Source: Nitrosotalea sp. | GTDB lineage: Archaea; Thermoproteota; Nitrososphaeria; Nitrososphaerales; Nitrosopumilaceae | Length of the DNA: 36,213 nt | Reading direction: 5' to 3' | Assembly (NCBI GenBank): GCA_025451075.1 | Contig: JANWLA010000029.1 | Coordinates: forward strand, 1-36,213 | In this document: positions 8,449 to 16,838 of the stretch, one piece after another | Layout of the letters: every line of letters begins with the position of its first letter | How positions within the stretch are numbered: the first letter of the stretch is position 1 | Translations under genes and position numbers: made by a program | The notes under the pieces: model-generated | The model's input: the letters and a program-made list of their open reading frames with translations, nothing else | What the model was told of the DNA's origin: nothing | The model's database searches: none

Positions 8449-9117
8449 CTAACTATTGACAAACTTGGCTTCATACATTTTTTCTGCATACTGGATGGAT
8501 ATAGAATTCATGTGTTCTGTAACTGATATGCCTCTTAGATTGAAGATATTGCTCTCAAACTGTGACATTAACTCTGATGGTATAGCTACTACTGCCTTGT
8601 ACACATCTCCATATGTGGTAGGACAAGTGACTGTCAAGTATGTACCATCTGAAACACCTAGGCAATTGTTGTATGTGTACTTGATATCTACACTAGTCTG
8701 CAATGTATCCACCTGAGGTACTTTGTTGGTATTCTGTACGATACCTGGATTCTCTGGTGGTATGATCACAGGATTTTGAGATGGTTTTGGGCTTGAAACA
8801 AACTCGAGGTAATTTGCACTGGATATTCCTAGAATTATGATTCCTACAATTATGCAAGAGATGAAAAGTATGTTTCCACTGTATCTTTTTTTCTTGGAAC
8901 TATGAGGACTTGAATGGTGATAATCTTGAACTGTGGCAATTGTGTTTTTTGCATTTACTATCTGGTATGGTTCAAGATGAATGCGATGGGAATGAATCTC
9001 TTCAACGGTTTTGACACTGCATGTAGTGCATATCTTTTGTATAATTTTTCTGCATTCAGAGCACGTGGACCATCTCATAAGATCTCCTCCACATCCTCTA
9101 CATGATTTATCTGGCAT
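8449..9117 (-). CDS. Zinc-ribbon membrane-anchored protein
   Basis: The 222-residue product begins with a cytoplasmic cysteine-rich segment holding three CxxC pairs (C6/C9, C19/C22, C30/C33), which suggests one or two zinc ribbons. A linker and a single membrane helix (about 83-102) follow, then a beta-rich extracellular domain (about 120-222) containing a cysteine pair near NNCLGVSDGTYLTVTCPTTY. The layout suggests signalling or assembly across the membrane. The start codon lies inside the end of the gene at 9107-10213 (11-base overlap), so the two are cotranscribed and probably work together. No known family assigned. Confidence 0.75.
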   Translation of the reverse strand: MPDKSCRGCGGDLMRWSTCSECRKIIQKICTTCSVKTVEEIHSHRIHLEPYQIVNAKNTIATVQDYHHSSPHSSKKKRYSGNILFISCIIVGIIILGISSANYLEFVSSPKPSQNPVIIPPENPGIVQNTNKVPQVDTLQTSVDIKYTYNNCLGVSDGTYLTVTCPTTYGDVYKAVVAIPSELMSQFESNIFNLRGISVTEHMNSISIQYAEKMYEAKFVNS

Positions 9118-10213
9118 TTTGTTTATTCCTGTACGTCTTTACAAATATTGTAACACCTGCCATTATTGCAGCAGCTGCAATTGATAATCCAATTATGATG
9201 CCGTTCCACATGGGACCATTTTGTAAGGTCTGAGATGTGGTATTGTTTTGTATGGGTTGAAGTGTGGAATTGTTTTGTACAAGTTTTACTGTTGAGGAAT
9301 TTTGCTTGACTGGCAACGAAACATTGTCTTGGGATAATCTAACCTGACTTGTATTGGTACCAAGTTTGATCTCTGGTTGCAGTACCTCAGTGTTTGTGGT
9401 ATTTGCATGTGATGTAATGTTTGCAGCGTTGGCTGAAGCGTTTGTCTGGTATATTGGTAGTTTATAGTCCGGACCTGACACGCCCATCTGGTGAGGTAGT
9501 TTTCCTATTACTGCAAGCGCTTGTCTTACCTGTTCATCAGTCCAGCCACGTACCTTGAGTTTTTCATAAAACTGGGCCTCGCTGATTGTTCCGTTCTGAT
9601 ATTGCTTTAGAATTGTATCACCATTATCTGCAACTGGGCCCTCTGATGGAGCCACTCCGGGTGTAACAACAAATGGAACTGTATCAGTGGTATAGCTCTG
9701 CTCAGAATCACTTTCAAGCACCCATGCAAGCTTGATTTGATACACGCCCTGCGGCTCATCTTTTGTATTGCATAGTGTGGAAAATCTCTCCAATGTCTTG
9801 CCGTTAACTGTCACATCACATACAGAATTTTCAAACCCATCCAAAAAGATGGGTTTTGAATTATTTGTACTGGGCAATGAAAATGTAACAATCCTATCTG
9901 CTGAGTCATGGTTTAGGGCATCATCATATGTGTAGATTGGAAAACAATCTTGTCCGCCACAATGACTTGTCAGAGTGGTGCCAAAAGGCTGTGAAAATGG
10001 GAGATAGATGTAAAGATCAGGATATGGATAGCTTGTCTTTGATATGTCTGGAATGTTGGATACTGTAATTGTTATCTTGGTTCCTGGAGGTCCTGAGCTT
10101 GGAGATATTGTTACATGTGGGTTGCCAAGTGTGCCAAGATCTGTAGTTGCCCATGCCGCACCACATGATGTCATTGCACCAAGTCCTATCACTAGCAACA
10201 GTATGTTTTTCAA
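9107..10213 (-). CDS. Exported, C-terminally anchored protein with Ig-like domain
   Basis: A 368-residue protein starting at TTG 10213. It has a signal peptide (about 1-22), an Ig-like domain beginning VTISPSSGPPGTKITITVSN (about 35-185), and a short helical motif about 205-240 (NGTISEAQFYEKLKVRGWTD) resembling a SHOCT-type helix pair. A low-complexity Asn/Gln/Thr-rich stalk (about 258-332) with degenerate QNNST-like units follows, then a membrane helix (about 337-358) and a basic tail. It is probably a cell-surface protein on a stalk with many N-glycosylation sequons. It precedes and overlaps the zinc-ribbon membrane protein gene, forming an operon. Function unknown. Confidence 0.75.
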   Translation of the reverse strand: MKNILLLVIGLGAMTSCGAAWATTDLGTLGNPHVTISPSSGPPGTKITITVSNIPDISKTSYPYPDLYIYLPFSQPFGTTLTSHCGGQDCFPIYTYDDALNHDSADRIVTFSLPSTNNSKPIFLDGFENSVCDVTVNGKTLERFSTLCNTKDEPQGVYQIKLAWVLESDSEQSYTTDTVPFVVTPGVAPSEGPVADNGDTILKQYQNGTISEAQFYEKLKVRGWTDEQVRQALAVIGKLPHQMGVSGPDYKLPIYQTNASANAANITSHANTTNTEVLQPEIKLGTNTSQVRLSQDNVSLPVKQNSSTVKLVQNNSTLQPIQNNTTSQTLQNGPMWNGIIIGLSIAAAAIMAGVTIFVKTYRNKQNAR

Positions 10214-10317
10214 TTATGACAAAAACTAAAATTGATAATTAATAAGACTTGGGTGTGATTTGTCAGTAAGATCTAACCTGTATGCGAATTGTTAAAAAAA
10301 TGTTTGAAAAATATACT

Positions 10318-10683
10318 TTATGGCATTCCTTCTGGAGAGTGCAGAGCATCTTGCTTTAGCCTAAGTGCCCTGTAAATTATTGGACCGTGATCAGCTTCTA
10401 CATCCGTTGTGATGTACAGTATGTGATCTGAATCAAGTGGCATCGTAATGCGTTTGAGTTTTTCATATTCTACTAGAGCATACTTGCCTTTTCCAATCTT
10501 GTCTGAAACCTCGTTTCTTGACTTCCACGCATTGATTGCAAGTTGGAGCGATTTCTGACTCTCTTCTGGAGAAAGTAGGTTTTCTACACCATCGCGGTGT
10601 GCGCTAAATAACACCTGCCCTGTCATGTCAAATATTGTGGCAAAGCGAATCTTGGGGTCAATGGCCATAATTTTGTCAAACAA
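10318..10683 (-). CDS. DUF6659-like protein
   Basis: A 121-residue cytoplasmic alpha-beta protein of a thaumarchaeal family that I recall as DUF6659. Key features are the opening DPKIRFATIFDMTGQVLFSA (about 9-28), a central helix (SPEESQKSLQLAINAW) and a beta strand ending ITMPLDSDHILYITTD. The profile resembles a small PAS/roadblock-like sensor fold, but that is inference. The first usable start is TTG 10683; the in-frame sequence upstream reaches a stop without another start. It lies 63 bases after truD on the same strand. The gene at 22829 encodes a paralogue. Confidence 0.7.
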   Translation of the reverse strand: MFDKIMAIDPKIRFATIFDMTGQVLFSAHRDGVENLLSPEESQKSLQLAINAWKSRNEVSDKIGKGKYALVEYEKLKRITMPLDSDHILYITTDVEADHGPIIYRALRLKQDALHSPEGMP

Positions 10684-10746
10684 TGGTTTGTAATTCGTGG
10701 TATGCTCTAGTGTTTCTTTATGAATAAACTTTCTGGTATCTCTGGA

Positions 10747-11946
10747 TTAAAATCCTGCAGCTATTGGGTCTGATGGCTTGATTATCTCTCGCAACAATAC
10801 TGTTGCATACGAGCCCCTTGAGAGTGTAAAATCTACATAGGGCTCTTTGATTGTAAAGTCTTTACATGATATAACAGCCTGCCTGAATCCTCCTTCCTCA
10901 CTTGCCTCTTGCATCTCTTTTACAAAAAATTCCTTGGGAGTTATCTGCTGCTCTACTAGTATCTGGGATATGAAACTGTCAAATCGATTTTTTTTTGAGT
11001 ATGAATATCCTACAAGCGGAATTGCCAGTCTCTGCTTTGGATCATTTTCATATCTTCCAAGGTTGTCGTCTTTGTCAAAACACACATCTCCTTGTTGTGG
11101 CTGCATCAGGTTCTCTCCAAACTCGTATGCTCTTGATACTGTTTGGTTGTACACAAATGACTGGAATGCTTCAACAAAAAATCTCCTTAGTTGTATTGGT
11201 ATTGCGCGTAATGCCTTGAGTGGTTCCCCGTGGTTTATCATTTCATCTAGTACGATTCTTTCAATGTCCATCTGTTGGGGAACCTGGTCAAAGACCTTGG
11301 AATAGTTTGACTTGTCCTTGAGTGCTTCACGTATCTTGTTGTTGTGTGGCAGATCATACTCTGAAGTAAAAGAAAGTAGGGTCTCTACCGCATGATCAAA
11401 ATTTTTCTGCAAGATGGCCTTTCCTATCAAATGTGATACAGGCCTTTTGCTTCCAAATCTTTGATATCCAAAAAAATTCAAAATCTTTTCGTGGTCTGTA
11501 AACTTGGATACTTTGGAAAAATCTGCCTCTTCTATTTTTATCTTGAAATGGTTTCCAACCATGTCTTTTTTTGTCAGGGGCTTTTGAACAAGTCCAATTT
11601 TTTCAAGTGTATACCTGTTTGTAATCAGTGTATCAGTAGACCTACCAGTTGTCATGTCGCATACATATTGCTCTGTTGTGGCATTTGCATCCTTTAGGCC
11701 AAGTGCCTTGAGCCTAAGGCCATATTTTGTAAAAATGTCTGACAGTGCATGGTTTGTGTCAATACCTTGTTTTTTTAACTTGTATACAGTATAGCTTCCT
11801 GAAGATGAAATCTTGTCAAGTGACTTTTCCCGCAGTATCTCTGAGACAAAAAATTGTTCTGGTGATGACTTGATCTTGCCTCCTGTACCGTCTGTCTTGG
11901 TACAATAAGTTGAGATTCCAATCAATCTGTCTAGGTTGGGAACCAC
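10747..11946 (-). CDS. truD: tRNA pseudouridine(13) synthase TruD
   Basis: A 399-residue member of the TruD family, which converts U13 of tRNA (and U35 of tRNA-Tyr in some archaea and eukaryotes) to pseudouridine. The family motif GLKDANATTEQ is at residues 83-93, with catalytic aspartate D86. The motif NHFKIKI (about 147-153) and the later NFFGYQRFG also match the family, and the inserted TRUD domain is present. The start is GTG 11946, three bases after the stop of the upstream secreted propeller gene, implying cotranscription. No missing residues are evident. Confidence 0.93.
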   Translation of the reverse strand: MVPNLDRLIGISTYCTKTDGTGGKIKSSPEQFFVSEILREKSLDKISSSGSYTVYKLKKQGIDTNHALSDIFTKYGLRLKALGLKDANATTEQYVCDMTTGRSTDTLITNRYTLEKIGLVQKPLTKKDMVGNHFKIKIEEADFSKVSKFTDHEKILNFFGYQRFGSKRPVSHLIGKAILQKNFDHAVETLLSFTSEYDLPHNNKIREALKDKSNYSKVFDQVPQQMDIERIVLDEMINHGEPLKALRAIPIQLRRFFVEAFQSFVYNQTVSRAYEFGENLMQPQQGDVCFDKDDNLGRYENDPKQRLAIPLVGYSYSKKNRFDSFISQILVEQQITPKEFFVKEMQEASEEGGFRQAVISCKDFTIKEPYVDFTLSRGSYATVLLREIIKPSDPIAAGF

Positions 11947-11949
11947 TTC

Positions 11950-13500
11950 TTACTCTAGTGTCACATTGATGTATTTTGATACGGTGACATCTTGGTATCT
12001 TGCACCTACCAATATTTGGTATGTTCCTGGCATGGCAAAATTATCTGCAGATATTGTAACCTTGACAGTTTGTGGCTTGTCAACTGTAACCAGCGTCTGT
12101 TGTGGTGTGATTGAAAGAGTTTGAGATCCTACTGTATTTGCTGTAACTATTGATACTGGATAGCCAAGCGGCTCTTGTGGACTGATGTCTAGTGAAACTG
12201 TCACATTTTGTCCATGATGTATTGTGATTGAAGAATCAGCGGTTACATTGATTGGTAATGCAACACTGGAATCCAAGACTCCAATGTTGTTCTCAACCCA
12301 TTCTGTGAACCAGACTTTGTTATGATCTACTGTAAAGTCAAGCAACTGGGCCACTCCACAATCTTGACCAACTCCACAATCTGACCAGTTTGGATTTTTA
12401 GATGGAATAACATATTCTACAAGGGACTGGGCAACTGGATCGTAGACTCCCATGCTGTTTGCAACTTGCTCGTTGAACCATAATCTTCCATTGTCATCAA
12501 AGTGATTCCAGTAAGGTCTTGATATTGGTGTCTTGATCAGTCCTGATGCGTTGCCATATGATGATACTGGTGGTGGAGATGTTGTGTGCTTGGTAAATTT
12601 CTTGTTTGCCGGATCAAAATCAAAAAAGTAACTACTTGCAGTATCCATTATCCATAACTTTCCTGATGAGTCAATTGTTATTCCATTTGGTGCTTGAATA
12701 TCTTGAGGCAATGGATACTGGGTCGAGTTGCCAGTTTTTTGGTCATAGCTTACAAGATTTCCGCCCTGCTGATATATCCAAATTGTATACCACACTTTCC
12801 CTGCAGAATCTGTTACCATTGAACTTGTAAAATTGTAATTGCCAGGAGATGGAATGGTTGTCATGCCAAGGTCTGGACCTACGTGATCTGTAGTAAAGAC
12901 TCCAATCTTTTTTCCAGTAAAGTCATTGATGTATGCATTCTTGCCATCTATTAGGAGCATCTGGGGGAAAGACCCCTCTGATGTATCACTCTTTGGGAAT
13001 GCAAATCTTTGATAGCTCTTGTCTGATGGATTAAACTTCCAAACAAGATTGTGTTGAGAGTCTGTTATCCAAATGTTTCCGTCTTGAGCAGTACCGATAC
13101 CCCACATCATAGATTTTTCTCCCTTTTGCCACTGCACATTTGGAAACTCTTGGAATGACTTTGAGGTCAAGTCAAACTTGCCTATGTTTCCAGTGTTTGA
13201 TTCTGTGAACCAGACTGTACCTGATGGGTCTGTCATGATTCCAAGTGGCTGGGTGCAAGCTGTTGGAATCTTGAATTCAGTTATGTATTTGGTTGATTTG
13301 GCAGGACCTGTTTCACAAAAAGTTGCCCTCTTGGCATCCGGATAATTGTCAGCAGGTGTTCCAGTGATTGTTGTACCTGTGGAGTTGATGCTAGGTTGGG
13401 TTGCAACTCGTCCTCCTCCCAAAAATGCAACACTTACTGTAGAAACAATGAAAATTGCCATAAACGCTAATGCAAGAATCTTTTTTGTGTTCTTGTTCAC
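11950..13500 (-). CDS. Exported Vgb-like beta-propeller with C-terminal Ig-like domain
   Basis: The 516-residue product begins with GTG 13500 and has an N-terminal membrane/signal segment (about 7-28). Residues about 65-410 form a seven-bladed-type propeller of the streptogramin lyase-like (Vgb) superfamily. Its repeats include VWFTESNTGNIGKFD, IWITDSQHNLVWKF, LWFNEQVANSMGVYD and VWFTEWVENNIGVLD. An Ig/CARDB-like domain (about 415-516) follows. The lyase name reflects fold similarity only; nothing here shows antibiotic cleavage, and an environmental archaeon more likely uses it for surface binding. A cysteine cluster (SDCGVGQDCGV) sits late in the propeller. It is the first gene of a probable operon with truD and the DUF6659-like gene. 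Confidence 0.8.
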   Translation of the reverse strand: MNKNTKKILALAFMAIFIVSTVSVAFLGGGRVATQPSINSTGTTITGTPADNYPDAKRATFCETGPAKSTKYITEFKIPTACTQPLGIMTDPSGTVWFTESNTGNIGKFDLTSKSFQEFPNVQWQKGEKSMMWGIGTAQDGNIWITDSQHNLVWKFNPSDKSYQRFAFPKSDTSEGSFPQMLLIDGKNAYINDFTGKKIGVFTTDHVGPDLGMTTIPSPGNYNFTSSMVTDSAGKVWYTIWIYQQGGNLVSYDQKTGNSTQYPLPQDIQAPNGITIDSSGKLWIMDTASSYFFDFDPANKKFTKHTTSPPPVSSYGNASGLIKTPISRPYWNHFDDNGRLWFNEQVANSMGVYDPVAQSLVEYVIPSKNPNWSDCGVGQDCGVAQLLDFTVDHNKVWFTEWVENNIGVLDSSVALPINVTADSSITIHHGQNVTVSLDISPQEPLGYPVSIVTANTVGSQTLSITPQQTLVTVDKPQTVKVTISADNFAMPGTYQILVGARYQDVTVSKYINVTLE

Positions 13501-13568
13501 AAAATCTTGGCTGTTTTTACCTTGTTATATCTTATACGTAAAACCCCCTGAACGAGGAAATCTGGTAG

Positions 13569-14114
13569 TTATTTTCTTTTGATTGATAGAGTCTTTTGAA
13601 CTTCGTTTATGCTACTTAGGAATTTTTGTTTGGCTTCATACTCGTCTGTTACCTTGATGACTATCTCTGATGCCGAAAACATTACATCTTTCACAAGTAT
13701 TGGCGGGGAGAGTCCTAAAAGCTCGCCTAGTATTGCAAGTATGTTGTTAAAAGTTACATTATTTTTGTAGTGAAATGTGGTATTGCCTTCTGCAACCTTT
13801 GGGTTTGGCTCAAGTGGAATGACAAGTTCGTGAGACGTAAATTCTGTTATAAACAATGCAATGTCTTCTTTTACCTTTACCGTGAGTTCTTCTTTTTGTG
13901 TAACAAGCTTCTCCTTTGCCTTTTCCAAATCTGATGATGCATCATAGTAATCTTGACCAATCATTTTTGCAAATGTAGATTCAGTTGGACTCTTGAGTGG
14001 GATTTCATGAATTCTAAAATTTACTGTGGCAAGCTCATCTTCTGTATCTTTTAGTTGTGTTCTATTTTCTCTGATGCGGGTTGCAACCTGCTCTAGAAAG
14101 GCAAAGTCAGACAT
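13569..14114 (-). CDS. Coiled-coil protein paired with the tubulin-like GTPase
   Basis: A 181-residue soluble protein of no family I recognise. The N-terminal third (about 1-95) is strongly helical with heptad character, including VATRIRENRTQLKDTEDEL and a second stretch near LEKAKEKLVTQKEELTVK. The C-terminal part (about 110-181) is mixed alpha-beta (FNNILAILGELLGLSPPILV) and ends in a basic helix. The ATG at 14114 is two bases from the stop of the tubulin/FtsZ-like gene, so the two are almost certainly cotranscribed. A role as regulator, cross-linker or membrane adaptor of that GTPase is inference from position and coiled coil only. Confidence 0.75.
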   Translation of the reverse strand: MSDFAFLEQVATRIRENRTQLKDTEDELATVNFRIHEIPLKSPTESTFAKMIGQDYYDASSDLEKAKEKLVTQKEELTVKVKEDIALFITEFTSHELVIPLEPNPKVAEGNTTFHYKNNVTFNNILAILGELLGLSPPILVKDVMFSASEIVIKVTDEYEAKQKFLSSINEVQKTLSIKRK

Positions 14115-14116
14115 TT

Positions 14117-15505
14117 CTAGCTAAACTCATGGACTACGTCCATAAGACTTGCCTTGAATTCTTCAGTGGACAATCCCCACTTGCCATATTCATCTTTGAA
14201 TGCATCCCATGAAGCTTCTGCCTCACTTGCAATCTCCAAGATCTTTGGTCCAATTGCTTTTGTGTTGACAAGTACTGTGACGTTTGCTTGCTCGTTTTCT
14301 AATATTGGAATCTTGATGAAAATCATTCTTGCATCTTCAATGTGGAATCTGTCCTTTATCATGTTCTTTAGAATGTCTCTTTCCTTTGCTTCGAAATCTC
14401 CTTTTACCTTGACAAGTGCGCAACATGAATCCTTTGGACCGCCCTTGTCTCTAATGTCATTTTCATCAATATCAAACAATATACCATCTTCTTTTTTGTT
14501 GATGTGTTCTACTATTCCTTCCATGGTATTGTGCTTTGTACTTGTCATCAAGTCAGAGTTCCACTGTCTCTCCTCTGGAACAATTGGGATGACCCATGGA
14601 ACCGCAAATCTTGGTCTCTTTGTTGCAAGCCATGTTCTGTAGTTTGACATATCCCACTCCGTTTCTCTTGCAAAAGATGCAACAAACATAGACATTGCAT
14701 TTGCTGCAATCAGATTCATTCCTCTATAATCCTTCCAACCTACCTCGTGTTCCTTTGGAAGGTCGTCTATGATTGATGACATTTTCTCTAATCTCTTTTC
14801 ATGTTTCTGTGCTAACTCTCTTAGTCTTTTATTTGAAAATAGGATTGAACAGTCACTGTATTTTATCTGGTGTTCTAGATTCATCACGATATTGATGGCC
14901 GATGCCTCTAAAATTACTGGATCCCATCCAAACTCTGGCAATAATCCAAATGATGCAATTGTTGCATGCTCTTTTGTATCTTTTTTAATATATTGCATGA
15001 AGGCACTTGCAAATGAAGCGCCAGTACCGCCACCCATTGCAAATGGAATTACAAAACCTCTCACTGGTTCTGGGGAAAGACTAGCAAGTTGCTTTTGCAT
15101 GTCATATTTTGTACTTACCTCTTTGATGAATCTTGTACGACCCTCTGCCCAGTTTCTTGCAGCACCTCCTGCACCTGATATGACATGTTTGTCTCTTAGT
15201 GCAAATAGATCTGGATATGATTGTAATATCAAATTGGCAGCTCTTGGATCAAGATCAATCAAGAGCGCTCTTGGAATAAGTGGAATCTCATTTCCACCGT
15301 AGGCATTTGGAAATCGCAGAATTGTACTTCCATATCGCTTGAGTATACGGGATTCATCTTTTTCGCCCTTTAGTGTCGGTTTTAGGGGATCAGCGCCAAC
15401 ATCAAGTAATAATCTTCGATATGTCTCAGCACCAAGACCAATCCCACAATGGCCAAAACATGTCATGATAACTGGCGCTGGTGGTAATGGAGCAAACTTT
15501 GACAA
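14117..15505 (-). CDS. Divergent tubulin/FtsZ-superfamily GTPase
   Basis: A 462-residue protein with recognisable tubulin-superfamily nucleotide loops: T1 GHCGIGLGAE (18-27; tubulin GQCGNQIG), T2 LLIDLDPRA (81-89; tubulin VLVDLEP), T3 SGAGGAARNWAEG (110-122; tubulin GAGNNWAKG), T4 signature GGGTGAS (158-164) and T6 with N225 (ILFSNKRL). The catalytic T7 loop, NxDxxD in FtsZ, appears as EWDMSN (283-288), with the last acid replaced by Asn and the first Asn by Glu. The final Gly of GGGTGxG is Ser164. It therefore probably binds GTP but may hydrolyse it poorly. Length and loops T1-T4 look more tubulin- than FtsZ-like. Thaumarchaea are known to carry divergent FtsZ-like proteins beside Cdv division proteins, and a few carry artubulins; I cannot decide between these. 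The start is TTG 15505. Confidence 0.88.
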   Translation of the reverse strand: MSKFAPLPPAPVIMTCFGHCGIGLGAETYRRLLLDVGADPLKPTLKGEKDESRILKRYGSTILRFPNAYGGNEIPLIPRALLIDLDPRAANLILQSYPDLFALRDKHVISGAGGAARNWAEGRTRFIKEVSTKYDMQKQLASLSPEPVRGFVIPFAMGGGTGASFASAFMQYIKKDTKEHATIASFGLLPEFGWDPVILEASAINIVMNLEHQIKYSDCSILFSNKRLRELAQKHEKRLEKMSSIIDDLPKEHEVGWKDYRGMNLIAANAMSMFVASFARETEWDMSNYRTWLATKRPRFAVPWVIPIVPEERQWNSDLMTSTKHNTMEGIVEHINKKEDGILFDIDENDIRDKGGPKDSCCALVKVKGDFEAKERDILKNMIKDRFHIEDARMIFIKIPILENEQANVTVLVNTKAIGPKILEIASEAEASWDAFKDEYGKWGLSTEEFKASLMDVVHEFS

Positions 15506-15651
15506 TCTTAATCACTATTTAAAACTGGAACTTGTCTCTTTAACCATATAGTGCAAGATTGTACAGTCTGTACTTGATAGTTGTAGACATGATGTCCAAG
15601 TTTCATCCTGTGATTGTACTGGTCTTTTTGAATTTAAGATTTTAGAATGAT

Positions 15652-15951
15652 TTATTCTTCTTCTGTCAGGGCTGCTTTGAGCACTCTGAACTCTTCAATT
15701 GAAATCTGTCCCTCTGCAAGTCTGACTCGAAGCAGTTCAAGTGATGTGTCTCTTTTGGGTTGTGGAGTAACCTGGGGTTGTTCTACATCTGTACTATTAG
15801 GTGACTCGAGCAAATTTTGGATATATCTATAATCTGACATTACAATGGGGTCGCCATTTTTTGCAGTCTCTATTATTTCTCGCAGTCTTTTTGGGTTTCC
15901 TCTGCCAGACGCAATGAGACCCTTGATTGTTTTTATCATGTCTTCTGACAT
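15652..15951 (-). CDS. SHOCT-domain protein with thaumarchaeal 'MSED' N-domain
   Basis: A 99-residue protein. The C-terminal 30 residues (SLELLRVRLAEGQISIEEFR, then VLKAAL) match the SHOCT helical-hairpin motif, usually an oligomerisation module. The N-terminal 50 residues (MSEDMIKTIKGLIASGRGNP, with KNG at about 32-34, then SDYRYIQNLLES) are clearly related to the N-terminus of the membrane protein at 26852-27631. The ATG at 15951 lies one base after the stop of the TPR gene, implying cotranscription. Function unknown. Confidence 0.78.
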   Translation of the reverse strand: MSEDMIKTIKGLIASGRGNPKRLREIIETAKNGDPIVMSDYRYIQNLLESPNSTDVEQPQVTPQPKRDTSLELLRVRLAEGQISIEEFRVLKAALTEEE

Positions 15952-15952
15952 T

Positions 15953-16762
15953 TTATTTCACTATTGTCTTAAATCTGGGATCCCCTTTTATCTTATCGAA
16001 TGAAGAATCCTTGACTGCCCATTTCTTTATGGTTCTACCGTAATGGGATATTGCCTGTGCAAGAAGAACGAGTGCATCATCATTTTGTCCAAGCAACGCC
16101 TTGCTTCGTGCCTTGGCATAAATTATCGTACCATTTTTTGGAAATTCTTTTAATATTTTATCAAAAATTGCAATTGCTTCCTCATGTCTTCCAAGCTCTG
16201 ATAGTTCAGTTGCCTTGTAAAATATTGCTTCATTATTTTCTGGCTCTTTTTCTAAAATTTTATCAAAGTATGACAGTGACTCTTCATGTTTTTTTTGCTT
16301 GCCAAGAACTAATCCCTTGTAGTATGTTGCCTGCATGTTTTCAGGTTCTTTATCAAGCACCTTATTCAAACAGTCTAGCGCGTCATCGTATTTTTCAAGT
16401 CGAATTGTGGTAATTCCCTTGTTGTACAGTGCGGGAATGTATCCTGTATCGTTTGATAGTGCCCTGTCATAATATGTGATTGCATTTTGGAATTGTTGCA
16501 ATTCTGCAAAATGGTTTCCTAAATTATTTAGTGCATCAACATGATCTGGGTCATGCTCAATTATTTTCTCAAAGCATGATACTGCGTCCTTATTTTTCTT
16601 TAGCTTCAATAGGGACATTCCTTTATTGTATAGTGCATCAATATTTTCTGGGTCTTGTTTTAGTGCCTTGTCAAAAAATGATATCGCATCCTTGTGCTTT
16701 TCAATCTTGGCATAGCTTATTCCCTCCAAAACTGTTTTTTCAGCCTGATCTTTTTTACTCAT
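15953..16762 (-). CDS. TPR-repeat protein
   Basis: A 269-residue protein made of about six tetratricopeptide repeats. Each has the spacing of the type ALYNKGMSLLKLKKNKDAVS and ALNNLGNHFAELQQFQNAIT, followed by FDKALKQDPEN-like turns. TPR solenoids bind protein partners; no enzyme domain is present. There is no signal peptide (starts MSKKDQAEKT), so it is cytoplasmic. The stop is one base from the start of the SHOCT protein gene, and the antiporter gene ends 76 bases upstream. A scaffold role with the SHOCT protein is inferred from the tight pairing. Confidence 0.88.
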   Translation of the reverse strand: MSKKDQAEKTVLEGISYAKIEKHKDAISFFDKALKQDPENIDALYNKGMSLLKLKKNKDAVSCFEKIIEHDPDHVDALNNLGNHFAELQQFQNAITYYDRALSNDTGYIPALYNKGITTIRLEKYDDALDCLNKVLDKEPENMQATYYKGLVLGKQKKHEESLSYFDKILEKEPENNEAIFYKATELSELGRHEEAIAIFDKILKEFPKNGTIIYAKARSKALLGQNDDALVLLAQAISHYGRTIKKWAVKDSSFDKIKGDPRFKTIVK

Positions 16763-16838
16763 TTTGATATGCTAGAAATATTTTTGATCTCTTGTTTAAT
16801 GCTTTTTGATGGAACATGAGAAATCCATAAATCTTGGA

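Noticed and set aside
11950-13500. Virginiamycin B lyase (antibiotic resistance) activity
   Set aside because: Only the beta-propeller fold and repeats match; catalytic residues could not be placed and the protein is exported with an extra Ig-like domain.
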